Source of the DNA: Eurosta solidaginis
Taxonomy: Eukaryota; Arthropoda; Insecta; Diptera; Tephritidae
Assembly (NCBI RefSeq): GCF_040869045.1
Contig: NC_090323.1
Coordinates: 173,994,083-174,058,082, forward strand
Length of the DNA: 64,000 nucleotides
Direction of reading: 5' to 3'
Position numbers and translations under genes: made by a program. Below the pieces are notes generated by a model. It was given only the letters and a program-made list of their open reading frames with translations. It was not told the origin of the DNA and searched no databases. This document shows positions 44,283-55,885 of the stretch, one piece after another (position 1 is the stretch's first letter; the number at the start of each line of letters is the position of its first letter).

Positions 44283-47190
44283 CAAGTAAGGAAGGTTAAG
44301 TTCGGGTGTAACCGAACATTACATACTCAGTTGAGAGCTATGGTGACAACATAAGGGAAAATAACCATGTAGGAAAATGAACCGAGGGAAACCCTGGAAT
44401 GTGTTTGTATGACATGTGTATCAAATGAAAGGCATTAAAGAGTATTTTATGAGGGAGTGGGCCATAGTTCTATAGGTGGACGCCATTTAGGGATATAGCC
44501 ATAAAGGTGGATCAGGGTTGACTCTAGAATGCGTTTGTACGATATGGGTATCAAATGAAAGGTATTAATGAGTATTTTAAAAGGGCGTGGACCTAAGTTC
44601 TATAGATGGACGCCTTTTCGAGATATCGCCGTAAAGATGGACCAGGGGTGACTCTAGAATGTGTTTGTACGATATGGGTATCAAATGAAAGGTGTTAATT
44701 AGCATTTTAAAAGGGAGCAATCCTTAGTTCCATAGGTTGACGCCGTTTCGAGATATCGCCATAAAGGTGGACCAGGGGGGACCCTAGAATTTGTTTGCAC
44801 AATATGGGCATCAAACGAAAGGTGTTAATGAGTATTTTAAAAGGGAGTGGGCCTTAGTTCTATAGGTGGACGCCGTTTCGAGATATCGCCATAAAGGTGG
44901 GCCAGGGGTGACTCTAGAATTCGTTTGTGCAATATGGGTATCAAACGAAAGGAGTTAATGAGTATTTTAAGAGGGAGTGGGCCTTAGTTCTATAGGTGGA
45001 CGCATTTTCGAGGTATCGCAATAAAGGTGGACCAGGGGTGACTCTAGACTTTGTTTGTACGATATGGGTATCAAATGAAAGGTGTTAATGAGTATTTTTA
45101 AAAGGGAGTGGGCCTTCGTTTTATAGGTGTTCGCCTTTTCGAGATATCGCCATAAAGGTGGACCAGGGGTGACTTTAGAATTTGTTTGTGCAATATGGGT
45201 ATCAAACGAAAGGAGTTAATGAGTATTTTAAGAGGGAGTGGGCCTTTCTGGACCAGGGGTGACTCTAGACTTTGTTTGTACGATATGGGTATCAAATGAA
45301 AGGTGTTAATGAGTAGTTTTAAAAGGGAGTGGGCCTTCGTTCTATAGGTGGACGCCTTTTCTAGATATCGCCATAGAGATGGACCAGGTGTGACTCTAGA
45401 ATACGTTTGTACGATATGGGTATAAAATGAAAGGTGTTAATGAGTATTTTAAAAGGGAGTAATCCTTAGTTCCATAGGTGGACGCCGTTTCGAGATATCG
45501 CCATAAAGGTGGGCCAGGGGTGACTCTAGAATTCGTTTGTGCAATATGGGTATCAAACGAAAGGAGTTAATGAGTATTTTAAGAGGGAGTAGGCCTTTCT
45601 GGACCAGGGGTGACTCTAGACTTTGTTTGTACGATATGGGTATCAAATGAAAGGTGTTAATGAGTATTTTTAAAAGGGAGTGGGCCTTCGTTCTATAGGT
45701 GTTCGCCTTTTCGAAATATCGCCATAAAGGTGAACCAGGGGTGACTCTAGAATGAGTTTGTACGATATGGGTATCAAATTAAAGGTATTAATGAGAGTTT
45801 TAAAAGGGAGTGGTGGTAGTTGTATATGTGAAGGCGTTTTCCAGATATCGACCAAAATGGGGACCAGGGTGACCCAGAACATCATCTGTTGGATACCGCT
45901 AATTTATTTATATATGTAATACCTGCCAAGATTTTAAGGGTTTTTTATTTCGCCCTGCAGAACTTTTTCATTTTCTTCTACTTAATATGGTAGGTGTCAC
46001 AACCATTTGTTAAAGTTTTTTCTAAAGGTATATTTCGCGTCAATAAAACAATCCAATTACCTTACCATATTTCATCCCTTTTTTCGTATTTGGTATAGAA
46101 TTATGGCATTTTTTTCATTTTTCGTAATTTTCGATATCGAAAAAGTGGGCGTGGTCATAGTCGGATTTCGTTCATTTTTCATACCAATACAAAGTGAGTT
46201 CAGATAAGTACGTGAACTAAGTTTAGTAAAGATATATCGATTTTTGCTCAAGTTATCGTGTTAACGGCCATGCGGAAGGACTGACGGACGACTGTGTATA
46301 AAAACTGGGCGTGACATCAACCGATTTCGCCCATTTTCACAGAAAACAGTTAACGCCATAAAATCTATGCCCCTACCAAATTTCAAAAGGATTGGTTAAT
46401 TTTTGTTCGACTTATGGCGTTAAAAGTATCCTAGAAAAATTAAATGAAAAAGGGCGGAGCCACGCCCATTTTTAAATTTTCTTTTATTTTTGTATTTTGT
46501 TGCACCATATCATTACTGGAGTTGAATCTTGACATAATTTACTTATATACTGTAAAGATATTAAATTTTTTGTTAAAATTTTACTTAAAAAAAATTTTTT
46601 TTTTAAAAGTGGACGTGGTCCTTCTCCGATTTTGCTAATTTTTATTAAGCGTACATATAGTAATAAGAGTAACGTTCCTGCCAAATTTCATCATGATATC
46701 TTCAACGACTGCCAAATTACAGCTTGCAACAGTTTTAAATTACCTTCTTTTAAAAGTGGGCGGTGCCACGCCCATTGTCCAAAATTTTACTAATTTTCTA
46801 TTTTGCGTCATAAGTTCAACTCATCTACCAAGTTTCGTCGCTTTATCGATCTTTTGTAATGAATTATCGCACTTTTTCAGTTTTTCGAAATTTTCGATAT
46901 CGAAAAAGTGGGCGTGGTTATAGTCCGATATCGTTCATTTTAAATAGCGATCTGAGATGAGTGCTCAGGAACCTACATACGAAATTTCATCAAGATACCT
47001 CAAAATTTACTCAAGTTATCGTGTTAACGGACGGACGGACGGACATGGCTCAATCAAATTTTTTTTTCGATCCTGATTATTTTGATATATGGAAGTCTAT
47101 ATCTATCTCGATTCCTTTATATATGTACAACCAACCGTTATCCAATCAAACTTAATATACTCTGTGAGCTCTGCTCAACTGAGTATAAAA
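44283..47190. repeat. repeat B, copy 3 (2.9 kb, largest)
   Basis: It starts CAAGTAAGGAAGG with the hairpin GTTCGGGTGTAACCGAAC at 44301-44318 and ends CAACTGAGTATAAAA at 47190. The duplicate unit has an empty site at 55375-55382 (TTTAAAAAAAATG), so the boundaries are well fixed and the target is an A run with no long duplication. The interior has a 130-bp array (44395-45880) and six GC boxes of the GGGCGTGG type about 150 bases apart (46145-46918). Confidence 0.83.
44395..45880. repeat. 130-bp tandem array in repeat B copy 3 (about 12 units)
   Basis: The word GATATGGGTATCAAA or its variant AATATGGG recurs at 44541, 44671, 44801, 44931, 45061, 45192, 45282, 45413, 45543, 45633 and 45763: a period of 130-131 bases with two shortened units of 90 bases. 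Each unit reads GGACCAGGGGTGACTCTAGA followed by the TACGATATGGG phrase. Confidence 0.9.
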
Positions 47191-47606
47191 ATGTTCGAAT
47201 TAAGAAAACAATCTATCATAATAGTTATAATAACAAAGTTGTTATCAGAATTGTTAAAACCTTTGTAGGTCTTCAAGTACGTTCGAAGCCACGTCACCAT
47301 TAATTTGCAGGTCCGGAATCGGTTCAGATGACTGCTTACTCACGCCTGATTCTGGCTCTGTACACACACTCTAGTAAGGATCTGTGCCGACCCTCGCGTG
47401 GCGTCCCTGCATATAAAAAGATAACCACGGGAATCTTAAACAGCGACTGCACATCGGGCGGAGATAGCGGCTTGGCGCGGAGACCAAACTGAAAAAAAAA
47501 TTAGCCAAATAAATGAAATCCTTAACAATAACGTAGCAGCGAAACCGCTTTCCGCAGCAAGGTGCTCTCACCGCCGGCGTTAAAAGCCTCTGCCAATGCA
47601 TAAATT
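47191..47606. other. unassigned stretch before secreted-gene fragment (unit 1)
   Basis: Shared with unit 2 (55382-55741). No protein or repeat family was recognised. It may contain intron or 5' sequence of the broken secreted-protein gene that follows, but no splice site can be assigned. Confidence 0.4.
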
Positions 47607-47702
47607 GCTGCAGCAGCAGAACAAGGTGGCGGGTCAGCAATTGCCAAGGACACTCCACCGAGAAAGCAAGGTGGGATACCCCAGACGAAATTTAGGGGTT
47701 AG
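47607..47702 (+). pseudogene. C-terminal fragment of the secreted-protein gene family (unit 1)
   Basis: 31 codons, AAAEQGGGSAIAKDTPPRKQ and ten more, then a stop, match the C-terminal part of the gene at 58700-59101 (AAAEQGGGSAKAKDTTPRKQ). Directly upstream the frame has a stop (TAA at 47601-47603), and the signal peptide and middle part are absent. It is a fragment carried in the segmental duplication. Confidence 0.72.
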
Positions 47703-47802
47703 CTTCGCCCTGAATATACAGGAACCTTCATACGCTCCATCCGAGCGAGGAGTGCACTTATCGAAACTGCACGTTGGGGCGATAAATCAGCTTTCATTTA
47801 AG

Positions 47803-48135
47803 CGATAGGGAGCACTGTTGGAGACGCGGGTGAAACCCAGAAGCGTACACGGCGAATGCGGATAGAGGTGCTGAGCATGGACTGATGTAACAGGTTCGTG
47901 TCCTTATTTTCTCGACAAACCAACGCCATTGAAGTGGGCGAAGCTGTTGGCTTCCTTTTATTAGCAAAGGGTAGCATAGGTATCGGCTGGCTGTAATGCA
48001 GAATAAGATATGGAATAGATTGACTTCGGCCTGCTCGAAATCTCCAAAAGACTTTTTTTGCCAGTCACTAAAGGTCGACCACCTTCCCGGGTCTGAAGCA
48101 TGCAGCACGTCCCGGGAGGCATGCGCTGCCGTAAA
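47803..48135. other. spacer between duplication units
   Basis: The sequence is not repeated elsewhere in the window. Its right part (from about 48035) includes CTCCAAAAGACTTTTTTTGCC and a GC-rich CCCGGGAGGCATGCGCTGCC. No gene was recognised; an antisense frame at 47794-48213 crosses it by chance. Confidence 0.45.
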
Positions 48136-49324
48136 GACCTGGAAAGGAATAGCACCGTCAAATGATGGAGTTTTTATCTTCGGATTAGACGTTGAAGTGA
48201 CTGGGCGGTTCAATTGTCAAAGCATCGATCTCTGCCTCTATTTTACCCTGTCGACCACTGAAGCCTTCATGAAACTGGGATAGTTTTTCTTCCATATGCG
48301 CTTCCTGTTTAGATGATATACGGACTTCCTGCTCTTCTAGTTGTGTGGAGATCTGAGATGATATATGTGCTGAAATTTGTGCCGACATTTCGGAAATACG
48401 CGTCTCCTGGGTTTCAATCTTCGATGTTATGCGTGGCTCCTGGGATTCATGTTGGGATGCCATATATGTCTTCTCTTCTGCCAGTTGATATGTTATATTT
48501 GTCTTTTGTTCTTCCAGTTGAGATGACACTGTTGATGTTTGAGCAGATATCGCAGCTAAAATCATGTTCAAGTCTGTGCTCGTAACTGTCTGCGATGTTT
48601 CGTTTTTCTCTTAAATTTTTGTTGTTGTCTCGTCCCTATCAGGATGAAAGACATCATCGTCCACATTAATTCTTTCCGACTCCATTGCCTCTCGTAGCCG
48701 TGCTTGAAGCTCGATCTTATTGCCGGTTGTATTCAATCACCGGTTATCCAACTCCTTTTTCAGTTGCTGGATCCTTAATTAACTTAACTTTGCCATGTCC
48801 AAGTTGTATTCGAAATCTTCGGAATTTATTCAACAATTCCTCTTTCGACACCAATTGTAACGAATTTAGGGAAATTCCGCTTATTTGCAACCTTCTGCGT
48901 ACGTTCGTATCGCTAAACTGTTGAATAAAACACTCCAATATTCTGTATTACAAAATGGTTTTTATTAGACTACTTTAAGAGTACTTCGCAATTAAACTTC
49001 ACTTCGCAACTGATAGCGTGCTTAAATCAAACTGATTACTGATTAATCAGCTTGCGCTGCTTTTATACTCTCTGCCCAAATGTCTAGACGTTTCTTCTTC
49101 TAGAATTCTCTACCTGGTCACCAGCCACCCGCGCGTGTATTTGTAGTGTGTAACCATATGCGTGTGTATATGTGAGTACTACTTCGGCTGATGATGACAT
49201 GCGTTTGTGAGTATCTCTCTTCTGCTTGTATGTATGTGTGTACATGATGATTAATCTGTTTATGTAGCTCACTTTAAGGTTTTTATTGTTGTGCATCTAT
49301 TTAGTGATGTGAATATTCGTCACA
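48136..49324 (-). mobile_element. truncated Gypsy-2 copy (gag and 5' LTR)
   Basis: LTR at 48856-49324, followed on the minus strand by a possible primer site TGGTGTCGAAAGAGGAAT (48836-48853), a SAP-like segment (about 48795-48620) and a 128-codon coiled-coil gag frame (48571-48185). The rest of the element is missing at the duplication breakpoint (48136). Confidence 0.82.
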
Positions 49325-49920
49325 GTAGTATGGTTTAGAAAAATCTTTGAGGGTTATATAAAACTGAATCACGTCCCACACTCTTGGAGAACGGCTGAAG
49401 TAATCTTCATACCAAAAGCGGGAAAGAATCAGTCATCTGCATCCGACATATTTTCTGCTCAAAACTATAGAGAGATTAATGGATATATACAAAAAATCAA
49501 ATATGAATGAGGAATTATTCTTTTCAGCACAACATGCTAACACTAAATGCAAGATATTCGATATTGCATTACATAAGAAGCACTAGGAATATACCCTAGA
49601 TGTACTTCGAGTGCAGGCCGTATGGCCATAGCAGTATAGCGCTAGCTAATATAGGGCGAACAGACTACGCCGTCCCGTGCCTGAGTTTCGAAAGAGATGT
49701 GCAGAAAAGGCAGAAAATATTATACGCGTATATACCGATGTTTCCAAATTAACGGAAGGTGTCAGCCTGCTGTTCACTGTGTCGATCCGGAATTAATTAA
49801 ATTCTATACACTGCCAGTTCACTGTACTTTTCAGGCGGAAAGAAGAAAGTGGCTGCAAAATTTCTCAGACCATGTACAAATCATACGATATCAAATTTAA
49901 AAGGTTGCTCGTATCTCTAA
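49325..49920 (+). pseudogene. LINE-3 remnant, duplicate
   Basis: Nearly identical to 40749-41345, with the same RT and RNase H remnants and stops. It ends where repeat B copy 4 is inserted (CTCTAA then CAAGCAAG). Confidence 0.63.
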
Positions 49921-51295
49921 CAAGCAAGAAACGCTAAGTTCGGGTGTAACCGAACATCACATACTCAGCTGAGAGCTATGGAGACAAAATAAGGGAAAAT
50001 CACCATGTAGGAAAATGAACCTAGGGTAACCCTGGAATGTGTTTGTATGACATGTGTATCAAATTAAAGGTATTAATGAGGGTTTTAAAAGGGAGTGGTG
50101 GTAGGTGTCACACCCATTTTACAAAGTTTTTTTCTAAAGGTATATTTTGCGTCAATAAACCAATCCAATTACCATGTTTCATCCCTTTTTTCGTATTTGT
50201 TATAGAATTATGGCATTTTTTTCATTTTTTCGTAATTTTCGATATCGAAAAATTGGGCGTGGTCATAGTCGGATTTCGGCCATTTTTTATACCAATACAA
50301 AGTGAGTTCAGATAAGTACGTGAACTAAGTTTAGTAAAGATATACCGATTTTTGCTCAAGTTATCGTGTTAACGGTCGAGCGGAAGGACAGGCGGTCGAC
50401 TGTGTATAAAAACTGGGCGTGGCTTCAATCGATTTCGCCCTTTTTCACAGAAATAAGTTATCGTCCCAGAATCTAAGCCCCTACCAAATTTCACAAAGGT
50501 TGGTAAATTTTTGTTCGACTTATGGCATTAAAAGTATCCTAGACAAATTAAATGAAAAAGGGCGGAGCCACGCCCATTTTGAAATTTTCTTTTATTTTTG
50601 CATTTTGTTGCACCATATCATTACTGGAGTTGAATGTTGACATAATTTACTTATATACTGTAAAGATATTAAATTTTTTATTAAAATTTGACTTAAAATT
50701 TTTTTTTTTTAAAGTGGGCATGGTCGTTCTCCGATTTTACTAATTTTTATTAAGCATGCATATAGTAACAGGAGTAACGTTCCTGCCAAATTTCATCATG
50801 ATATCTTCAACGACTGCCAAATTACAGCTTGCAAAACTTTTAAATTACCTTCTTTTAAAAGTGGGCGGTGCCACGCCCATTGTCCAAAATTTTACTAATT
50901 TTCTATTCTGCATCATAAGTTTAACTCACCTACCAAGTCTCATCGCTTTATCCGCCTTTGGTAATAAATTATCGCACTTTTTGTGTTTTTCGAAATTTTC
51001 GATATCGAAAAAGTGGGCGTGGTTATAGTTCAATTTCGGTCATTTTAAATAGCGATCTGAAATGAGTGCCCAGGAACCTACATACCAAATTTCATCAAGA
51101 TACCGCAAAATTGACTCAAGTTATCGTGATAACGGACGGACGAACGGACATGGCTCAATCAAATTTTTTTTCGATACTGATGATTTTGATATATGGAAGT
51201 CTATATCTATCTCGATTCCTTTATACCTGTATAACCAACCGTTATCCAATCAAAGTTATTATACTCTGTGAGCTCTGCTCAACTGAGTATAAAAA
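49921..51295. repeat. repeat B, copy 4 (1.4 kb)
   Basis: It starts CAAGCAAGAAACGC with the hairpin GTTCGGGTGTAACCGAAC and ends CAACTGAGTATAAAAA. Unit 1 has the empty site at about 41336-41346 (CTCTAAAAGGAAAAG). Only a remnant of one 130-bp unit remains near 50030-50100. The GC-box part is like that of copy 3. Confidence 0.82.
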
Positions 51296-51368
51296 GAAAA
51301 GACATAATGCTTGTGATGGGCTTACTATATGGATACTGCGTTCTGGAATCACATGCTTATAATTTAGG

Positions 51369-51592
51369 CCTATTGTTGTTGTTGTAGCGATAAGGCCACC
51401 GAAGGCCTTGGGGAGTGTTATCGAGTTGATGGTCTTTTGCCGGATGCAGATGCGGTACCAAGCCCGACCATTTCGGGAACGATTTGTTATGACCACATAC
51501 GACCTTCTAGGCCCTCCCACCCCCTAGATCCATAACGAGTTCGGGGTCGTCAGAGCCTCGGCTGTTAACGAAACAGGATTCGCCATAGGTTA
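51369..51592 (-). mobile_element. repeat A, truncated copy (duplicate of 41424)
   Basis: Same truncated element as 41424-41645, with the duplicated flank now diverged (TTTAGGCCTAT against GGTTAGGCCT). Confidence 0.75.
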
Positions 51593-51648
51593 GGCCTCGC
51601 AACAGTAGATGTGGGTTGTGCGGGCTATAGAAAAAAACGGCTGTGCAC

Positions 51649-52131
51649 GTTGTTGTTGTTGTTGTCGCGATAAGGTTTCTCCCCGGAGGCTTTGGGGGGT
51701 GTTATCGATGTGATGGTCGTTTGCCGGATACATACCCGGTACGCTTCGATAACACAGCACCATTAAGGTGCTAGCCCGACCATCTCGGGAACGATTTATA
51801 TGGCCACATTAAACCTTCAGGCCATCCCCTCCCCCCACCCCCAAGTTCCATGACGAGCTTGGGGTCGCCAGAGCCTCGTCTGTTAGTGAAACAGGATTCG
51901 CCGCGGATAGGTGAGGTTGACAATTGGGTTTGGAGAAGCTATATATCGCGCTGGCAACCTGAAAGGGTGGAAGAGAAGCTCGGCCTTAGATCTCTTCGGA
52001 GGTTATCGCGCCTTACATTTATTTATTTTAACCTGAAAGGGTTGCGCTACACAGCCCCTTGAATCTGGTATTTTAGTCACCTCTTACGACAGGCATACCT
52101 ACCGCGGGTATATTCTGACCTCCTAACCCAC
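51649..52131 (-). mobile_element. repeat A copy interrupted by a SINE tail
   Basis: Repeat A from its CAA-type end at 51649 (read GTTGTTGTTG) to 51966, then a SINE tail, then the rest of repeat A to about 52131. The TTGTTGTTG start follows TGCACG and the end is followed by CACGTG, so a short duplication is likely. Confidence 0.77.
51967..52030 (+). mobile_element. 5'-truncated SINE copy inside repeat A
   Basis: 64 bases from the 3' end of the SINE (AGAGAAGCTCGGCC to TTTATTTATTTTA) sit between two copies of ACCTGAAAGGG (51956-51966, 52031-52041), the target duplication. The partial remains in unit 1 (42018) show that the insertion predates the segmental duplication. Confidence 0.82.
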
Positions 52132-52467
52132 ACGTGTTGTGTTCTTGTGCTGCGTTCGCAAAATCAAAGCTCCTGCTAGAAGCGAGGGGGCGAGCAAAGG
52201 TACCAGCTCTTGAGGCAGACATTAAGCGACATAAGCCCTATAACAGTTATAGCATTTTGCATTATTTTATATACCTGACTTAAATTCGGTGGGGCTTCTT
52301 TTGGTCGTCAAACAAGCTCTGGTAACACTATGGACACATTCAGTCAATGTGCGGTCTTTATTGACCAGCCAGTTCAACATAACCTAACTTAAATTGTTTG
52401 CCATAAAGATGGGCTTCTCAACAAAATTGAAAATTTCATGGCACGGTATAACTTCGGCTAGATTTAG

Positions 52468-52720
52468 GCCGAGCTTCTTTTTAAGTTTGCCTCGCACTTC
52501 TTTTAAATTTATCCCACAAATTGCCGGGACTCCGAACAGCATCTGCAAGGAAAATAAATTTTTCCTTAGAAGCTGTGCATGACTTAAATATAATTGGAGT
52601 GTTTGTCAAACCCCTGCCTATGGACCCACCAAGCGTTTTAAATCTTGTTCTTAAGTGTTTTGATGTTGGCTTTCTCGGGACTTCAACCCAGTTACTTCAG
52701 TAATCTATGTCGATGCAGAG
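52468..52720 (-). mobile_element. old diverged SINE copy (duplicate of 42342)
   Basis: Same diverged SINE as in unit 1, reverse orientation, with B-box remnant near 52678-52692. Bases 52132-52467 hold nothing recognised. Confidence 0.62.
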
Positions 52721-52879
52721 ACCTATATCATGCAGTCAAAAAACAAAGCTTCCGGCAAATAATGTATTTCCCTATCTAAAATTTTCGGGGTTATTCATAC
52801 TGGTTAGTCCTCAATATTTCACTAACTAAAATTTTTGCTCTTTTTGCCGGCAATTTTCGATGCAAATCAACGGCCACAT

Positions 52880-52967
52880 GTAAGAGATTAAAGAAACTAT
52901 TAAAAAGGTCAAGCCTTCAAAATCAATAGGCCCAGATGGATTAGCTATGCCAATGGTAAAACACTTT
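52880..52967 (+). pseudogene. old jockey-type RT remnant (duplicate), start
   Basis: Duplicate of 42755 onward, reading KPSKSIGPDGLAMPMVK in part. It is interrupted at 52967 by an RTE-like element, whose target duplication is GGTAAAACACTTT. Confidence 0.62.
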
Positions 52968-53800
52968 TTTTTTTTTTATTATGACGAAGTTGGAATAGCA
53001 AGAACGAAATTGAAAAACAACAAAGCCGTGGGCGCTGATGGATTGCCAGGCGGTAAAGATGGGTTTGATGGTGAATGAGGACAAAACGAAATACCTGCTG
53101 TCATCCAGCAAAGAGTCAGCGCATACGCGCCTTGGCAACCACGCTACTGTTGGCAGCCATAATTTCGAAATAGTAAAAGACTTCGTTTATTTGGGAACCA
53201 GCATCAACACTAGCAACAACATCAGCACTGAAATACAGCGAAGAATCAATCTTGGTAATAAATGCTACTTTGGACTAGGTAGGCAATTGAAAAGTAAAGT
53301 CGTCTCTCGGCGAACGAAAATCATACTCTACAAGTTACTTACCGTACCCGTCCTGCTATATGGGGCAGAAGCATTGACCATGACAACAGCAGATGAAGGG
53401 GCTTTGGGAGTGTTCGAGAGAAAAGTTCTTCGAAAGATTTATGGACCTCTACGCGTTGGCGATGGCGAGTACCGAAGAATATTTAATGATGAGCTGTACG
53501 AGCTATACCAGACATCAACATAGTCCAGCGAATTAAAACGCAGCGGCTGTGCTGGCTAGGCCATGTTATGCGAATGGAAGATGATGCTCCGGCCAAGAAA
53601 GTGTTTCTATCGGAACCCACCTATGGAAGCAGAGGTAGAAGGCGGCCCCCACTCCGTTGGAAGGACCAGGTGGAAAACGATTTAAACTCCCTTGACGTGA
53701 CCAATTAGCGCCGGTTGGTGGAGCGAAGGAGCGACTGGCGTGCCTTGTTGGACGGCCATAACAGTTTAGACAGTTAAGCGCCAATTAAGTAAGTAAGTAA
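52968..53800 (+). mobile_element. internally deleted RTE-like LINE (833 bp)
   Basis: It is flanked by the 13-bp duplication GGTAAAACACTTT (52955-52967, 53801-53813) and ends in (AAGT)n. It reads the RT start KNNKAVGADGLPG, then jumps directly to the RT C-terminal domain, so most of the RT is deleted. The empty site is in unit 1 near 42838. Tails of AAGT type and this C-terminal style are found in RTE-like LINEs; the clade is inference. Confidence 0.78.
53038..53523 (+). pseudogene. RT C-terminal domain of the RTE-like element
   Basis: The 161-codon frame holds GLMVNEDKTKYLLSS, YLGTSINTSNNISTEI, LLTVPVLLYGAEALT and FERKVLRKIYGPL, the usual C-terminal signature of this LINE group. After 53515 the frame shifts and continues as WLGHVMRMEDDAPAKKVF and RRPPLRWKDQVEND. 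No palm motif is present, so no polymerase activity is possible. Confidence 0.78.
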
Positions 53801-53813
53801 GGTAAAACACTTT

Positions 53814-54404
53814 GCAAGTCTTCGGTTAGCCAGCCGTTAGCATGACTTCCGTAAAATGCATACCACCACGACCAGGTTAAACGTCACTAGATAAAATATG
53901 GGCGGAACCAGCCGCCATCATAGAACGGTACTTGTGGCACTTCACTGTCAACAACTTTTGACACAGTCAACCACGATACGCTACTCCGAGACATAGTAGG
54001 CTCACAACTTCCCCGTTGTCTGAATAGGTGGAACGCAAATAATCTGAGTGGCCAACAGAAGTTGGTACTTTATTTAATAATATGGGAAAAATTTAAGCAA
54101 CGTGACATCAGGACGGACAAGGCGACAGCTGTTTCGATTATACCTTGTAAATCTCTTCAAAGCCTTTTCTATCGGGAGTGGGAGTTGAACCCGCACTTTG
54201 GGAACGAAACTTCAAAATCTAGGAATCTAGAATTAAACGGGAGTGCAACAAGGGTAGTAATTATTATTTCCTATACCAATGACTGCCCTTCATCCCTTAT
54301 CTTCCCAATCTTTCTGTTTTTTTCGCCTACCGCAATATACCAATGTCAATGACCAAGTTTACGGCCACTTTGTTTACGATGTGTAAGGATCAGATGATGC
54401 AAAT
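53814..54404 (+). pseudogene. old jockey-type RT remnant (duplicate), middle
   Basis: Duplicate of 42839-43310, with an insertion of about 120 bases at about 54075-54193 that unit 1 lacks. The LINE reading frame is destroyed by stops. Confidence 0.6.
54075..54193 (-). mobile_element. short retroposon-like insertion with B-box-like motif
   Basis: It is present only in unit 2. On the minus strand it reads GCGGGTTCAACTCCCA (a B-box-like string, about 54180-54195), then TTTGAAGAGATTTACAAGG and AATCGAAACAGCTGTCGC. The pattern of GAAGAG, a short spacer and CGAAAC is like the motif in the 30088-30271 insertion. Exact ends are uncertain. Confidence 0.5.
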
Positions 54405-54814
54405 GTTGTTGTTGTTGTAGTCACAAGAACACTCCCCGAAGGCTTTCGGGGTGTTATCGATGTTTATGGTCTTTTGCCGGATGAAGATCCGGTATGTTCC
54501 GGTAACAAGCACCGTAAAGGTACTAGCCCGACGCTCTCCGGAACGATTTAGTATGACCACATGAAACCTTCTATGCCATACCAGCCTCCCACCCCCTAGA
54601 TCCATGAGGAACTTGGGGTCGACAAAGCTCCGGATAGTAAAGACACAGGATTCGTCACGGGTAGGTGAGGTTGACAATTGGGTTGGATAAGCTATATATT
54701 ACGCTGACAACTCTTTGAAACCCAACCTTTTGAATCAATTTGGTATTTTAAACGCCCCTTACGACAGGCATACTTGCCGTGGGTATATTCTAAGCCTACT
54801 AGCCCGCTGGGAGA
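54405..54814 (-). mobile_element. repeat A, complete 410-bp copy (duplicate of 43311)
   Basis: It is flanked by a perfect 12-bp duplication GATGATGCAAAT (54393-54404, 54815-54826) inside the old jockey RT remnant. Confidence 0.86.
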
Positions 54815-55741
54815 GATGATGCAAATATTGGACGTTAACGTCGATGGCGTTATATTATCGACTGTCAATCTTAGGAGTAAAATTCAACAGTAATCCTACC
54901 TTCAAGGTGCATGCCTTCAAAGCTGTGTCTTAAGTACAAAGCCACAACCCAGTGCTCAAGTAGCTCCTGGTGAAGGAATAAAGAACTTTGCTTATAGCGA
55001 ATAAAGCAAGCAGCCGGCCATTTCATGTGGTGCGAGTAGCCAGTTTGGCAAAAATGTGGCAGGCCTTCCTAATCACTGTACCCAGAACTGCCATGAGAGC
55101 TCTATATAAAGGAGCATAATGAAGTGCCGAGGCAGCAGCTTCTTGATGAGCTCCGGCACTTACCAACTCAGCCGTTCGATCCAGATAAGCGCAAGGCCTT
55201 AACAATAATTTTTTGTCATTATTATTGTTGTGAGATATTTTTTTAATAGATCGTTATAAAGATCTATGTCGCTGCTCTAACCATTCAACTCTCGCAGCGT
55301 TTGTTTGTTTGTCTAAATCTACACTACGAGTTATGACAGTTGTCTTAAATTGTTTGCTTTTTTCTATTCTATTTAAAAAAAATGTTCGAATTAAGAAAAC
55401 AATCTATCATAATAGTTATAATAAGAAAGTTGTTATCAGAATTGTTAAAACCTTTGCAAGTCTTCAAGTACGTTCGAAAACACGTCGGCATTAATTTGCA
55501 GGTGCGGGCTCGGTTCAGATGACTGCTTACTCACGCCTGATTCTGGCCCTGTACACACACTCTAATAAGGATCTGCGTCAGCCCTCGCGTGGCGTCCCTG
55601 CATATAAAAAGGTAACCACGGGAATCTTAAACAGCGACTGCACATCGGGTGGAGATAGCGGCTTGGCGCGGTGACCAAACTGAAAAAAAATCAGCCAAAT
55701 AAATGAAATCCTTAACGATAACGTGACAGCGAAACCGCAGC
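54815..55741 (+). other. old jockey tail and unassigned sequence (unit 2)
   Basis: Duplicate of 43721-44282 plus 47191-47606, with the repeat B empty site at 55375-55382. Jockey-like sequence is readable to about 55060; the rest is unrecognised. Confidence 0.5.
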
Positions 55742-55885
55742 AAGGTGCTCTCACCGCCGGCGTTAAAAGCCTCTGCCAATGCTGAAATTACTGCAGCAGC
55801 AGAACAAGGTGGCGGGTCAACAATTGCCAAGGACACTCCACCGAGAAAGCAAGGGGGGATACCCCAGACGAAATTTAGGGGCTAG
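55742..55885 (+). pseudogene. C-terminal fragment of the secreted-protein gene family (unit 2)
   Basis: An open stretch ends in AAAEQGGGSTIAKDTPPRKQ and ten more residues before a stop (55883-55885). It matches 47607-47702 and the C-terminus of the 58700-59101 protein. Here the frame stays open about 18 codons further upstream (SANAEIT), unlike unit 1. Signal peptide and conserved middle are missing. Confidence 0.7.

Larger units (their letters stand above)
39541..47805 (+). repeat. segmental duplication, unit 1
   Basis: From ACCTGGAAAGGAACAG at about 39541 to GCACGTTGGGGC at about 47780 the order of sequences matches unit 2 (48136-55970): Gypsy-2 gag, LTR, LINE-3, repeat A copies, old SINE, old jockey, secreted-gene fragment. 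Unit 1 alone has repeat B copy 3; unit 2 alone has repeat B copy 4, an RTE-like insertion and a piece of about 120 bp. The units are direct repeats 0.3 kb apart. Confidence 0.85.

Noticed and set aside
44117..44299. Possible small genes at 43962-44299
   Set aside because: No start context, no homology, and the frames are not all kept in the duplicate unit.
34431..45880. Evenly spaced repeats considered as a CRISPR array
   Set aside because: Units of 130 bp are similar along their entire length with no unique spacers, and the DNA is eukaryotic.
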